Below, in pieces: positions 32,849 to 44,689 of a stretch of DNA of 64,000 bases. Source of the DNA: Blastomussa wellsi (lineage: Eukaryota > Cnidaria > Anthozoa > Scleractinia > Plerogyridae). Within the stretch, counting starts at the first letter, position 1, and every line of letters begins with the position of its first letter. A model generated the notes under the pieces. That model ran no database searches and had not been told where the DNA came from. It saw nothing but the letters and a program-made list of their open reading frames with translations. Position numbers and translations under genes: made by a program. The stretch is from NCBI GenBank assembly GCA_947652115.1, contig OX393574.1:12317900-12381899 (forward strand), written 5' to 3'.

Positions 32849-33829
32849 CTAAATTTCTGCTAACGAAAGGTCTGCAGGTTTCTTTTCAACTCTAATTCGA
32901 GAAATTACACAACTGTACGACTGTCTAATTATGCCCTTCACTGCCTTCCTTACCCCGTTAATCTTCCAGCAGTAAAGAATGGGGTTCAGAGAAGAGTTTA
33001 AAAATACTAGAGTTATAGCCAGTCGAACAGCAAGGTTAAGCGAGGGATACTGGCGATCCATAGCGACAACTACAGCATAAGGAAGATAACAAGCTATCAT
33101 TGTTAACTGGACAATCAGTGCAGTGGAAACGGTCTTTCTGTATTGTGATATGTTCTTAGATTTTCCGCCTACCCCATTCCATTGTCCTTCGTGAACGAGT
33201 CGTTCTTGCATTGCATTGCAGTGCCGACGGAGTGTCCGATAGATCGTGAAGTAAGAGAAGGCTGAGATGGCTAACGAAGAATAAATGACCACAGAAATTA
33301 CCCTGGAAACTAAAACGTGCTTCCAGAACCGTCTCAAACTACAAGTGGCAATGTTCACAATCCAAAATAAAATCACTACTCCTCGCGTTCGCCTTAAAGT
33401 TATTATAATTTTGTATCTTAGTCCCAAACGCAGAGCAAGAAGTCTGTCCACGCTTATTGCAGCTATTGTGAACAAAGACACTCCGCTGAAACTTGACCCA
33501 GCGATGTCGTTGATGCTTAAAACGGTGAAACAAACTTGAATTCGTCCATGATTTGCAGACATCAACTGAATGGCAAATAAAGGCTGTGCAAAGACACCAA
33601 CACAAAGATCTGTAACTGCTAGACATTGGAACATGAATTTTGACGGCGGATGAAGGGAAGTCTCTTTTCGAAGAGCAAAAAGGATCAGAAAATTTCCTAG
33701 AGATGCAGTGATTGCGAGAAGAATATTTACTGCTGTTAGAGCGTGTACAAAGTTATTTCCATAAAGGGATGACGTGCAAGCTACTATTTGTGTCGTTCCG
33801 TAGGCTCCATCCTTGGTAAAGTTCGCCAT
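32849..33829 (-). CDS. Class A GPCR, family II (326 aa)
   Basis: One open frame with TM1 about 28-53 (N46), TM2 63-88 (D74), TM3 100-129 (C100, D128-R129-L), TM4 149-168 (W156), TM5 172-198 without proline, TM6 232-257 (CYLP 247-250) and TM7 262-288 (NPILY 282-286). The N-terminus has NFT (N3) and a conserved cysteine (C18). ECL2 is only a few residues long and has no cysteine. ICL3 is about 30 residues and polar. The tail VISRIRVEKKPADLSLAEI is longer than in the 20- and 29-kb genes and is shared with the 38-kb gene, its closest relative. A membrane receptor of unknown ligand. Confidence 0.92.
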   Translation of the reverse strand: MANFTKDGAYGTTQIVACTSSLYGNNFVHALTAVNILLAITASLGNFLILFALRKETSLHPPSKFMFQCLAVTDLCVGVFAQPLFAIQLMSANHGRIQVCFTVLSINDIAGSSFSGVSLFTIAAISVDRLLALRLGLRYKIIITLRRTRGVVILFWIVNIATCSLRRFWKHVLVSRVISVVIYSSLAISAFSYFTIYRTLRRHCNAMQERLVHEGQWNGVGGKSKNISQYRKTVSTALIVQLTMIACYLPYAVVVAMDRQYPSLNLAVRLAITLVFLNSSLNPILYCWKINGVRKAVKGIIRQSYSCVISRIRVEKKPADLSLAEI

Positions 33830-35580
33830 TGTTCTTGAAAGTACAATAATTCAAGGTGATCCACAGTAAAGATTTTCCTCTCAGACAGATATTTAGTGGG
33901 GAATGTAATTTCTGAAACTAGCCGATACACCGAATCTCCCAGTCTTGCTTAAAATTAAAATGCGAGGCCAATGCTTCAACGATTTTAAAATCCAATCCCG
34001 AAGCTTGCCTGTATTGATTAGCACAACTCATGAAACCTCAAAACCGAGGAATTTCGCCGACAAAAATAATTTCTTCGATTCACTTTCTTCAGCGACCCCG
34101 GGCGTTGAAAGCAAACGTGGAAGTCGTAGATTGCTAGCTTGAATATCAAATTGAAAATTTGCTTTCTTTATTTATGCTCTGCATTCTACCAACCGGAAAC
34201 GTTTCTGCACATTTTCGTAACATTTAAATAAGTGTGCCAAAATTGCTACCTACCCCCTCCTCGTTGGGAGTCATGTCGAAAGGAAGATGTATCAACGATT
34301 CCCATTGACCTGTGTGATTCAACCTCGGTTAGCATAGTTGAAAAAAACCTTATTAATAGATAACAAAGACATTTTCATATTTTTTTTTTTATACGGAAAC
34401 GTCTAAAACATTTTAATCGGTTAGCCTTCAATAAGATGTGAAGCTGCCGTCACGTGCTCTGTATTCCAAAGCCTAGACGACTGACGGTCGGAATATATTT
34501 AACATAGATTAATTTAGAAACTAACTGTCGCGTACCCTAAACAAATAAATATCTGAATAAACGGTAAATAACTGCTACGCAAAGTTAACGTGTAAATAAG
34601 TAATGCAACTGTGATAGGTCGGAGAGATGTTATACAGCCTCACCTTATACGACAGCAAGTTCCAAAATTACTTACTTTTGTTAAATTTTGAAGGACAGCC
34701 TTTCATGCTGTATAAAAACACTTGAAAATATAAATCAATTAATTTTCGGAAAATTATATTAACCAGCCGTTCAAGGAATGCCTCTAGAATCTGAAAAAAA
34801 AAACTGGCAAGTTGCCATTCTAAGTGATAGGCGGTAATAAACGGTTTCAGCGTAGTGATATAGTCCTAGGTAACAAAACTACACCATTATTTTTGGGTTT
34901 CCATTGATGCAAGAACATATTTCAGCATTTTAAAATGACGCCAAATACCGTGACAGCGCGCCTTTATTTCTATATTGGTTTGATCACTGGACTGAAGAAC
35001 TCCTCAGGCGATCGATTATATTGTTCCTCGGGCGGCTGGTTTCTTTGAATGAGCTGTGGTTAAATTCGACAACACCTTTGAAGCTGTGCACCATTCACGA
35101 AAGTCGAAAATGAAATTATGTAGATGATCATGGTACCGGATTTTGGGTTTGTTTACGTCAAGAAGTCACGTGACCAGTGCCTTACCGTCAGGTTTGCTGT
35201 TTGAGGTTCACGTCTGTACGGCTGGACCACGCTTTAAAGGCAAGTGATTTACCGTAAGGATTTTGCCCCCTAAAACATCACAATCCCACGTTTCAGAAGA
35301 AATACTACTTTTTACAACTATTTCGCTTATTAATTCTCAAAATCGTTTTCATAGAAATGCAATTTGAAGACGATTTCTCAGATAAAATAGAAGTGAACGA
35401 ACGAATGTAAACAAACATGGCAGCCGGCTATTTCACCATTGCTACCGCCCGCGAACTCCGCTTCAGTCCCAAATATGGGCAGACGGCTAACGTGAAACCG
35501 CTAACCGCTAAACCGCGGTTTGCCGTTTGCGACAAGATGGCTAAACCTCATTAGTATATTCTCAGCTCCGACTATTGCAT
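33830..35580. other. Intergenic stretch
   Basis: There is no supported gene. Poly-T at 34381-34391 and a GC-richer patch near 35400-35520 (AAACATGGCAGCCGG) are visible. Short ORFs have no recognisable motif. Confidence 0.5.
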
Positions 35581-35606
35581 TTCTAGCTTTTTGATTGGCT
35601 AAAATA

Positions 35607-35637
35607 CTCCGACTATGAGCCAATAGTCGGAGTTTTA
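35607..35637. repeat. Short hairpin
   Basis: ACTCCGACTAT and ATAGTCGGAGT are perfect inverses separated by six bases, with a third related word just to the left (about 35565). Confidence 0.6.
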
Positions 35638-35750
35638 CGTCATATGGAAAGTCGGGAGTCGGGGCGCGTGTGACCGGAAGTTGTATGCTCTTTCCGGACG
35701 CTTTGTATAATTGTGGAAAAAAAATCGGCGGCAAAACCCGGTTTGAGAAT

Positions 35751-35860
35751 TTACTAAAACAATTATTCTATTCGCCCTTGTTGGATATGAAGTGATATGA
35801 AGTGATTATTATATCACTTCATATCCAAACCGGGCTCATGGAATAATTGTTATTTACTAA
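35751..35860. mobile_element. Small foldback element
   Basis: Arms of about 48 bp pair (AACAATTATTC and GGATATGAAGTGATAT with their inverses), around a small loop at 35799-35809. Non-coding. Confidence 0.7.
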
Positions 35861-36479
35861 ATTATTAACTAAGAAATGTTTATATTTATTTCGCGTGATC
35901 CAGAATCGCTTTAAACGAGCGTTGAAGCCACTAACGTTTATCAATACATAAAAATTAAAATATTTATATATTAATACCTTCCTATTGGCTTAGACAGGAC
36001 TAAAGGATGGGTAAATTCACCATTTTCGGTAACAGGAAATGTTCCTTTTTTTGATAAAGGAAGATCATAAGATCACATAACTTACAACGAACAACGCATT
36101 TCCAAAAAATCTCTTTTTATTATTAGTATTTGAATCGAGAGTCTCCGAGGTCTTGCGGCAAAAAGACGGAGCATCAGAGACGAAATTCGGGACTCAGCTC
36201 AAGGGCTTCCAGGTTTTAGAGAGTTTCTGAAGATTTTAAATGTAATGTTTGGGACTATGAAGAGTCATGTGATTTTGGTCTCTTGATCATGACATTCAAA
36301 TTAGCTAATAATTGCTCCAGTAATTTAGACCAATAGATCGGATGTAACACTAAAAGAAACATTAGAAAAGAACCAGAAGCAAATTCTATGTACACCGAGC
36401 GTCCAATAGAATGATGTTGTTCAAGAACGTTACGAATAAATGTACAATATTTTTACAGCATCCGTCACCTCTATTATTC
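35861..36479. other. Intergenic stretch where a receptor would be expected
   Basis: If the flank at 36480-37560 still had its gene, it would lie here on the minus strand. I see no receptor motifs on either strand. Confidence 0.5.
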
Positions 36480-37560
36480 ACTTCACCAATTTTGCCGCCT
36501 CAGTGATAATTTTGTTCCGAAAGAGAGAATGTCAGTATTGACAATGAAAGTTATACTTAGTGTCAATGAGTCATCTGTTTACTCAGCTGTTTCGATGATT
36601 GGCGTTCAGTTAAAAAAATACGAATTTAATTACTCTTTACTATAGCTTTCGAAAACTAAGTATATATTATGGATGTGGCCGAAAATTATCGATATTATGA
36701 AATGAAAAAAAGTATACGATGACAGTTATGGGCGGAGTTCTTATTTGTATGTTTTAATTGTGAAATACGGATTTGTTGTTTTAATTTGCGTTTATAATGT
36801 ACACTGTATGTTGCAGTTTCTTTTATTATTTCCTGTAATCACGTCAAAAATTGAATATCCAAACTTCCTATCGATATATCTTATCTTTTCACTGACTTTG
36901 GCTGATAACGAAAATGATCATGAAAGTTTTGTTGGCCTGTTTTTGGACGATTGAGTGAAACCGAAATTCCATATTTTATAAACATTTTCTGGACCACTGC
37001 CAGATTAGTCCTTTTGTGGCAAAGACTAAAGAATATTCAGAAATAAGCGTTAAATAGCTAACTAACTAGTATATTGAATAAAACGTCTCCTAACACAACA
37101 TCAATCTAGGAAACTTTAAGGGAGATTGTCACGGTGAATTTGGAGTGGTACAAAAAATGCTCCTGCGAAGATATCAAATGAAAATTTAGCAGGGAGAGAA
37201 AAAAGTAGTAGTTGCTTTCTTATTTTTTCAGGTAATGGCTTGAGAATTTGAAAAACTTGGCAAAAATTTTCAGTTTTCAGTCCATTTCCATCCTCGTCAT
37301 CTGTGACAACATACGTCAGTAAATAGTTCAGTCTTGAGCGAAGACAAGTTTTAGCTTTCTAAAGTGTTGCTAAAATGGTGTAACAATGCTCCTTTAGCTG
37401 ATAAACGTGTTTTCTAATATACCCTAATAAATGTTTTGAAGTTTTTAATGTTGATTTAATTTTCGTTGTAGTTTCTTTCGAAAGACAATGTCAATACGAG
37501 CTGTAAGCATTTATTTCATCAAATTAACATTACTTTCGACACGTTTCACGCCGCACGTAG
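36480..37560 (-). other. Orphan family II upstream flank, receptor absent
   Basis: Words in the same order as in 21240-22130: TTTTGTTCCGAAAGAGA, TCAATGAGTCATCTGTTTAC, ATCCAAACTTCCTA, CACTGACTTTGGC, AAAACGTCTCC and CGACACGTTTC. The matching receptor body is missing to its left. Probably a remnant of a lost or never-copied gene. Confidence 0.55.
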
Positions 37561-37952
37561 TTTTACAGTAGATCATCGTTTTCATGTGGCATCATCAAAC
37601 TTCTAAATTTAACACAATTGATCCTGCTAGTCATAAATATAAATGAGGGTCTATCAAACTGTGTCCATGCGAGGTCTGGTTGCTAAGAAAGTAAATTTTA
37701 ATTTAATGTGTGGAATAGCTCATGTTTGTCAGCGTGAGATTCTCCTCACACATGAACCATTTTACGCAGAAAACTGAGAAATTCTCCCAAACTGCTAACC
37801 CGAGAAATTACATATTAATTGTCAAATTATGCCCTTCGCTGCTTGTCTTCCTCTCGGTCTTCGTTTACCCGGATCACATTGCGCATTTCAATTTCAAGAA
37901 GCAATTCTTTCACATTTGACTTCCCTATTGCTCCTAAAGTGTTTGTTAAGAC
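37561..37952. other. Downstream flank of the 38-kb receptor with partial tail echo
   Basis: Near 37797-37850, CGAGAAATTACATATTAATTG and ATTATGCCCTTCGCTGC echo the receptor tail sequence at 38008-38045, which suggests a small local duplication. No separate gene. Confidence 0.5.
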
Positions 37953-38933
37953 TTATCTCTGGATTTGTGCTAGCGAAATGTCTGCAGGTTCCTGTGTCGC
38001 TCTAATTCGAGAAATTACACAACTGTACGACTGTCTAATTATGCTCTTCACGGCTTGCCTTACACCGTTAATCTTCCAACAATAGAGAATCGGGTTCAGA
38101 GATGAGTTTAAGAATACAAGAGTTATAGCCAGTCGAACGGCAAGGTTTAGCGAGGGAGACTGGCGCACCATAGCGACAACTACAGCATAAGGAAGATAAC
38201 AAGCTATCATCGTTAACTGAACACATAGTGCTGTGTATACTGTCTTTTTGTATCGTTCCATACTTTTAGAAGTTTCTCTTTCGTTCCGTTGTCCTTCGTG
38301 TATAAGTTCTTGCATTCCATTGTGATGACGGCGAAGCGTGAGGTAGATCGTGAAGTAAGAGAAGGCTGAAATTGCTAGAGAAGAATAAATGACCACAGAA
38401 ATTACCCTGGAAATTAAAACGTGCTTCCAGAACCGTCTCAGACTACAAGTGGCAATGTTCACAATCCAAAAGAAAATCACTACTCCTCGCGTTCGCGTTA
38501 AAGTTATTTTAATTTTGTATCTTAGTCCCAAACGCAGAGCAAGAAGTCTGTCCACGCTTATTGCAGCTATTGTGAACAAAGACACTCCGCTGAAACTTGA
38601 CCCAGCGATGTCGTTGATACTTAGAACGGTGAAACAAAGATGAATTCGTTGATGATTTGCAGACAGCATTTGAACAATAAACAGAGGCTGGGCCAAAAGA
38701 CCAACGCAAAGATCTGTAACTGCTAGACATTTGAACATGAGTTTTGACGGCGGATAAATGGAAGTCTCCTTTCGAAGGGCAAAAAGGATCAGGAAATTTC
38801 CTAGAGATGCAGTGATGGCGAGAAGAACATTTAAAGCGGCTAGTGTGTGTACAAAATGATTTCCGTATTGGGATGACGAGCAAGCTATTGACTGAGTTGT
38901 TTCGTGCATTCCATCTTCGGTAAAGTTCTCCAT
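37953..38933 (-). CDS. Class A GPCR, family II (326 aa)
   Basis: The start at 38933 (MENFTEDGMHE) matches the family N-terminus. An in-frame upstream ATG at 39002 would add 23 residues, partly hydrophobic, that no relative has. Seven TMs carry SLGN, LAVTD, a TM3-top cysteine (HLCFTV), VDRLLAL, FWIV, CYLP and NPILY. TM5 has no proline and ECL2 no cysteine. TM3-TM5 is nearly the same as in the 32.8-kb gene, while TM6-TM7 is the same as in the partial gene at 2-328. The tail ends SRIRATQEPADISLAQIQR. Likely a plasma-membrane receptor, ligand unknown. Confidence 0.92.
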   Translation of the reverse strand: MENFTEDGMHETTQSIACSSSQYGNHFVHTLAALNVLLAITASLGNFLILFALRKETSIYPPSKLMFKCLAVTDLCVGLLAQPLFIVQMLSANHQRIHLCFTVLSINDIAGSSFSGVSLFTIAAISVDRLLALRLGLRYKIKITLTRTRGVVIFFWIVNIATCSLRRFWKHVLISRVISVVIYSSLAISAFSYFTIYLTLRRHHNGMQELIHEGQRNERETSKSMERYKKTVYTALCVQLTMIACYLPYAVVVAMVRQSPSLNLAVRLAITLVFLNSSLNPILYCWKINGVRQAVKSIIRQSYSCVISRIRATQEPADISLAQIQR

Positions 38934-40077
38934 AAATATTGTTTCTAAGAGGATGGCAAAACTTTTAAAGAAGCCCTGCCCAGCTGTCTTGCTCGTAATC
39001 ATTTGGTTTCGAAAGAGAAGACAACAGCATTGAAAATGATGTTCCTTGTATAATATTCAGTTTTCTATTTAGCCAACTGTCTCAATGACTGACAAGCCGT
39101 TTAATTGAAAAATATGAAATTACTTCCTACTCAAACAAGCCTTTTAAAGAAAATAAATTTTATGTGTAATAGGACCTAAAATTTTCATTAAATGATGAAT
39201 AGTGTTTAGAGTGTTCGCAAGCAATTTTCTTTCACAGTATGAAGTTATTATTCGAATTTTGATCGTGCAATTGACAAAATCTTAAAATGCAAACTTATTA
39301 CCGATTTTATTTGTCCGTCTTATTTTGGTTCCAATGTTTTTGGATGGCTTAATGAAATTGAATATATTGAGAAGATCCGGTTTTGGATGCGATAATAAAG
39401 ATGTAGAAAAATTAAATGGGGAAAGATTTGATCCAATCAGACAATCTCCTGACACAATTCTCTTTTACTTTTTTATAACACATGCCTGTTACATTAGGCA
39501 AATTAGCCCTCCAGCGACAATTTAATATGAAAGAAAAACTAAATTACTATTAAAATTACTGTTGTGGCAAAACTGACGTTAAAAATTTGAATTCGAAGTA
39601 GTTCGATTCCTAGCACGTGTTCTGAAAGAAAAAACAATTGCCTTATGGTTCCTTTTTGCACGCGTCTTCTCAGCGATTATGTGATTTTTAAAAGTCATTT
39701 CATGGCCATGTAAATATCGTCAGTTTTCCAGAATTTGTATGAACAAGTTGGAAAACGAACGAGATGTATTCAGCCTGAAAGAAAAGCACTGAGTTTTGTT
39801 TTATTTTAAAGGCTGCCGTGCTGTTTTGCGTGCAGCAGAGAGCATTTGAAAGTCAGAGAGGGTTTGCTTTAAAATTCGTACGTGATGTTGCAAAGGCACA
39901 ACAAAACTCGCATGTACAACTAAATAAATAATTTGCTCTTATCAGTCAATAGAGATGATGATCTGTCAAAGGGTGTGGTAAATTTTTCAGGAAAGTTATT
40001 TGGAGTATGGAATAATTATGCTCGTGTCTCGGAGATTCGCCTCACACACGAACGAATAACAGTAGATGTATTAGAGG

Positions 40078-40078
<1 letters not shown>
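38934..40078. other. Upstream region of the 38-kb receptor and intergenic DNA
   Basis: GTTTCGAAAGAGAAGAC near 39005 and TTAGCCAACTGTCTCAATGA near 39070 are weak echoes of other family II flanks. No gene is seen. Confidence 0.5.
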
Positions 40079-40136
<58 letters not shown>

Positions 40137-40195
40137 GAATGATGTTGCTGATAACAACAATAATATTTTTGATAATAAATATCTTATTATAAATA

Positions 40196-40227
<32 letters not shown>

Positions 40228-40229
40228 GT
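40079..40229. repeat. AAT and GAT microsatellites
   Basis: An uninterrupted AAT run (40079-40136) is followed, after about 60 bp, by a GAT run (40196-40229). ORFs over it (poly-Leu on minus) are artefacts. Confidence 0.95.
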
Positions 40230-40307
40230 GTACAGTTGTCGGCCATCCTTGGAAATGCCCACCTGTTGCGGAAAGTGTTGTGTCTCTGAGCTGCGGTTAG
40301 TGGCTAA

Positions 40308-41325
40308 GTAGGGTTCGGTTATGGTGTAGGAAATAGAGTTAGGTTGCAAGACGTAGGGTTATGTTGCAGGAAGTAGGGTTAAAGTGTGGGAGCTAGTGTT
40401 CAGATGTAGCAGGTAGGATTAGGGTGTAGGAAGTAGAATTTGTGTGCAGGTAGCAGGGTTAAGGTTCAGGAGTTAGGGTAAATATGTAAGAAGAAGGGAT
40501 AAGGTGTAGGAAAGAGGATTAAGGTTAAGGAGGTGTAGGTGGTAGGGATAAGATGTAGGGATATGATTAGCATACAGGAAGTAGATTTAAGGTGTTGCAA
40601 GCAGTGTTAGGGTGTAGGAAGAAGGATTTAAGTTTAGGATGTAGCGTTTTGGTGTAGGAAAAAGAATTATGGTACAGGAAGCAGGGTTAAGGTGTAGGAG
40701 GTCGTGTTAGGGTTAAGTTCAGGAACAAGAGCTAAAGTATAGGAGTTAGGGTTGAGTTGTAGGGGGTAGGGTTATGGTGTAGGAAGCATTTTTAAGATTG
40801 GGTTGGGGTGTAGGAGGTATGACAACGTATAATTAAGAAGTTGGTTTAATTTGAAGGCGGCACGGATAAGGTGTAGGACGTAGGGTTAGGGTGTAGGAGG
40901 TACAATTAGGGTGTAGGAGGTAGGGTTAGGGTGTAAGAGGTAGGATTAGGGTGTGGGAGGTAGAATTAGGGTGTAGGAGGTAGGGTTAGGGTGTAGTAGG
41001 TAGAATTAGGGTGTAGGAGGTAGGGATAGGGTGTAAGAGGTAGGATTAGGGTGTGGGAGGTAGAATTAGGGTGTAGGAGGTAGGGTTAGGGTGTAGAAGG
41101 TAGGATTAGGGTGTAGGAGGAAGGGTTAGGGTGTAGAAGGTAAAGTTAGGGTGTAGAAGGTAGGGTTAGGGTGTAGAAGGCAGGATTAGGGTGTAGGAGG
41201 AAGGGTCAGGTTGAAAAAAGTCCTTGGACACAGTTTGAAGGAGGTACGGATAAGGTGTAGAAGGTAGGGTTAGGGTGTAGAAGGTAGGATTAGGGTGTAG
41301 GAGGAAGGGTTAGGTTGAAAAAGGT
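40308..41325 (+). repeat. G-rich minisatellite with TTAGGG-like 20-bp units
   Basis: From 40860 to about 41210 and 41240 to 41325 the unit is GTGTAGGAGGTAGGGTTAGG (20 bp) with few changes. From 40308 to 40860 the units are degenerate and 20-25 bp. The G-rich strand is almost free of C. A longer block (AGGTTGAAAAA-GTCCTTGGACACA) recurs 100 bp apart at the right end, so larger units also duplicated. Each unit contains TTAGGG, the metazoan telomere hexamer, but it is not a pure telomere array. Confidence 0.92.
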
Positions 41326-44050
41326 CCTTGGACACAAATTAATACAAACGTTCAACGCTTCAACCGCAACTGATGATTTTAAAGAGGTCATAGTACAATA
41401 GTAAACTAAACGATTTTCCTTAACGTTAACTAATTAGTTAACGAGTATGATTCTTTAAAGATCCCGAAATTAATTTTTCTGTTGCTGTTTCTCTCAGCAA
41501 ATTCACTTGCGATGTCAGTAGACAAAGCTTTTCTGTTCGGTCTTTATGGCTGTTTAATATTGTAAGGTCACTAAACTTTTCCTGGATCATTGTAGACCGA
41601 AGCCATGTTTTCAATCTTCGCGCGGTAGAAAATGAGCGTTATTCAAATGCAGTTGTTGCTGGATTACGTTTTCATGAAGTGATAATTTCGCTGAGCATTG
41701 TTTCCTCTTTTTCGTTGCAAAAAGGTCTTTAATTTTGACTAAAATGTGTTATGTTTTCAGTAATTTATTACTTTTGTTTTTATCAATTTTACCGTAACAA
41801 AATGGAGGGACTAAAGCCCATTTTTATCGTAAAAAAGTGGGGGGGCTAAAGCACCCCCTCCCCCCCCCAAGCCCTTCCCTCTGCGCGGTCCCTACAATAA
41901 TAAAGCATACATGCGTAATCGCCCTTTCTTTTTCCGAGGTTTGTGATTGGCTGGCAGAAAAGCTTGCAAACAAAATCCGCGCCAAATTTGTGTCGTAATT
42001 TTAATCCATATTCATGACAAATTGTAACACGTGCTTCAAACCAAACAGGTCGTGGATGTGCGAAGACGTGTCGTCCGGTGAGGTCCCGTTTAAATTCGTT
42101 AAGGAAGAAGATGCTTGATGCTTGGCGGATTTGAAGATTGGAAAGCCTTCCTCGCTCTATTCCTTCGAAGGTAAGCACTGATTTCCCCAGTATTCCTTCA
42201 ATATTGTCGAGAAGACTTCTCGAGTGCACCAAGACTTCTCGAGCGTTCGAAGCCGGAGAGTTAACCCGTTCGCTTGCTATTCTTTCTTATTGGTATCACA
42301 AATTGCTTCGTTTGCAATATTGCAACTTTTCCCTCTGTCAAAAAAATATTGCTGTAAAATAGTTAACCGGGTTTGTGAAAATTCGCAAGTACTTTGACAA
42401 GCTTTCTACTCTCTCTCTTTTACCATGCTTTCATGCTCTTGAATGCTCGTCGTTTTGCATATAACAAGTACTATTCAAATTTTAGCTTCGCTGGTTTCGT
42501 GGCCACTACCTTTTACCATGGTGTATCAAAGACCGCCAGTTAATTAGCCATTACAGGTTATTTTATGTGCAATTTTAAACATTTGAACATTTGCTGATCT
42601 TTGGATTCATAATTTTTCTTTTTAGAAACGGCAGCATACTTTACAAGGAGGAAAGAAGAGTTACAAACTGGACAAATTGGAATCACAGAAATAAGAGGAT
42701 ATTCTTCAAAGATAAGAACTTTTACAATTATAAAATAACGTAATGAAATGGTGGCTAATCAGTTAGGTCAAAATTTGCAAGACAACTCCACTTCTTGTTT
42801 ACCAAATATTGTGAAGATAAATTGATTGTCTGTATCTAAACCAAAATTTGCAATCTAACGACTGAGTTGGTACAAAGTGCTCGTTTCAATTTAAGTACAG
42901 TATACACTTCAGCCACCATTTCACCGATTCTTTTGCAGACTCTAATCAGATCGTATTGCAAACCTCGGTGATCACTTGATTTTTGCCAACTGATAATAAT
43001 TTTGATCAGATTAATCAGACGAAATTATTTCCTCGATTCAATTATTTAAATTTGTTTGATTGTTTACCGTTTAAAACGGCACGTTTTTAATCGTGAGCGT
43101 TAATTGCTCTAGATGTTTTCATGTCTGCAAAACACTCGGTACTTTAAACGTAGCATGGATTATTGCCTCAGTTGATGTCGCAAGAAGATCTTGTTAAGGT
43201 GGCACTGAATGGCGTGCGACGATTTGGGAAACGAACGGACGAAAAAACAAATTTACTTATAATTCGTTTGGTTTAAAACTGTGTTTAAATACGAAGCGCT
43301 CTATGAAGGGGGATTCCCAGGGAATACTTTCAATGAAACTGAATGAAATTTGCCAGTTCGTTTAATTTGTGCTAAATCCCAACAGAATTTTTACCATTTT
43401 TGAATGGCCTCTTTAGCTCTCTTGGTTTTTTCAATTCCATTTTGACGAAGTTTGGCGTACACATTGACACTAACATTGTCTGACACAAGATTCCCATTTG
43501 CAATTGAACTGGATTTATTTTACAAATTATCTGAGTTCAGACTACAAGATTTAAATAGAAACAATTTTCGCAGTGATTTTAAATTTCCAAAGGAACATAA
43601 TTATTCCACAATGCTCCATCATCCACATACAAAGCTGTGATGCAAATAATGCTGTCTATGGGAGAGAGGGGGTGTAAGAAAGGGTAGCAAGGCCCATTAA
43701 AACTGTGTCTTCGTGTTTAAACAATTTGATTGAATAGAGTTCAAATAATACAACAATTTCACCAAGCAATATTTTATCCATTTCGTGTATAAGGCACATT
43801 GAATAGTGCCTGTCGCCTTAACAGATTCACATATTTGCTTCATCAACTGAATTTTACTGTACAAGAGAACAGAAGCTCGGGTTTTTGATGTAACGAACAC
43901 ATCTCTCCAAATCCTTGTATATTGTAATTTTCTACGACTATTTGGCCATATACATGTCATTCATCGGCGGGACTGCATGGTGGAACCCTGGACACGAGAC
44001 TACTCGTCGAGAAATTGTTGTTTCAACAATCACATTACTTAAATTCACTG
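41326..44050. other. Intergenic stretch without supported genes
   Basis: Near 41800-41880 is a run of G (GTGGGGGGGCTAAAGCACC) then C with hairpin potential. ORFs at 41846-42232 (-) and 42138-42362 (+) overlap and match nothing I know. A donor-like AAG/GTAAGC lies at 42171, without a partner that I can defend. Confidence 0.45.
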
Positions 44051-44403
44051 ACTAACAACCATACCCGACTGGTAAATTACTTGACTGCACAGCTGATACT
44101 CTATTTAACGAACTACTTACAGCACAAACGGCTTTCAGCGACTGACTCTAGAAGACCGGTTCGTTAACAGAGAACAAACGTTTCGCAAAAGATTGCAAAT
44201 ATAACTGGCAGACGACTTTTCACTATTCAAAACCGACAAACGAACTTTGACGACGGAAAGAATCGACCCAATTTTGCTAACAATTGTCCAACCGAACTTT
44301 ACCATTGACAAACGTGACGCGAGACTTGTAACCCAGTTTCACAAATAACTTTTCACTTGACTTTGAAGATGACTTCCGCTCAGGTTGTCGAAACGCCATT
44401 CAC
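44051..44403 (+). mobile_element. Probable retroelement terminal sequence with degenerate hammerhead-like end
   Basis: It ends with TTTGAAGATGACTTCCGCTC followed by GGTTGTCGAAACGCC, the same module as the two better copies at 44773-44827 and 44833-44877. The sequence before it is non-coding. Assignment to a Penelope-like element is inferred from this module and its neighbours. Confidence 0.45.
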
Positions 44404-44689
44404 CTGCAACAGTTCGTTTTAGAATTACAACTGCGCGGACGATCGAACTACTGACACTCCAGGGTTTTCACCATTTACTAAAATAGATTTGACATTCGTA
44501 GTTTCACTATGGTCTGTTTTGCATTTAAAGGAAAACGCCTTTGCATCTGTTCTCTTGTCATGTATTGGGAGCTTGTTATACATGTGTAAAATCCTGATGC
44601 CTGGCTCGATGCGTGCTGGACAGTTCGAAGTCTAGATAAATTCGGTATTTTCATATACTGACCACAGTAAACAATTATCTTTGTCAAAA

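Noticed and set aside
40860..41325. Chromosome end or true telomere
   Set aside because: Units are 20 bp with only one TTAGGG each, and unique sequence continues on both sides.
40308..41325. CRISPR array
   Set aside because: There are no unique spacers of even size. The units are contiguous minisatellite repeats in a eukaryotic context.
41846..42232. 128-aa protein gene on the minus strand
   Set aside because: No recognisable domain. It runs through a homopolymer C/G tract and overlaps an opposite ORF of equal quality.
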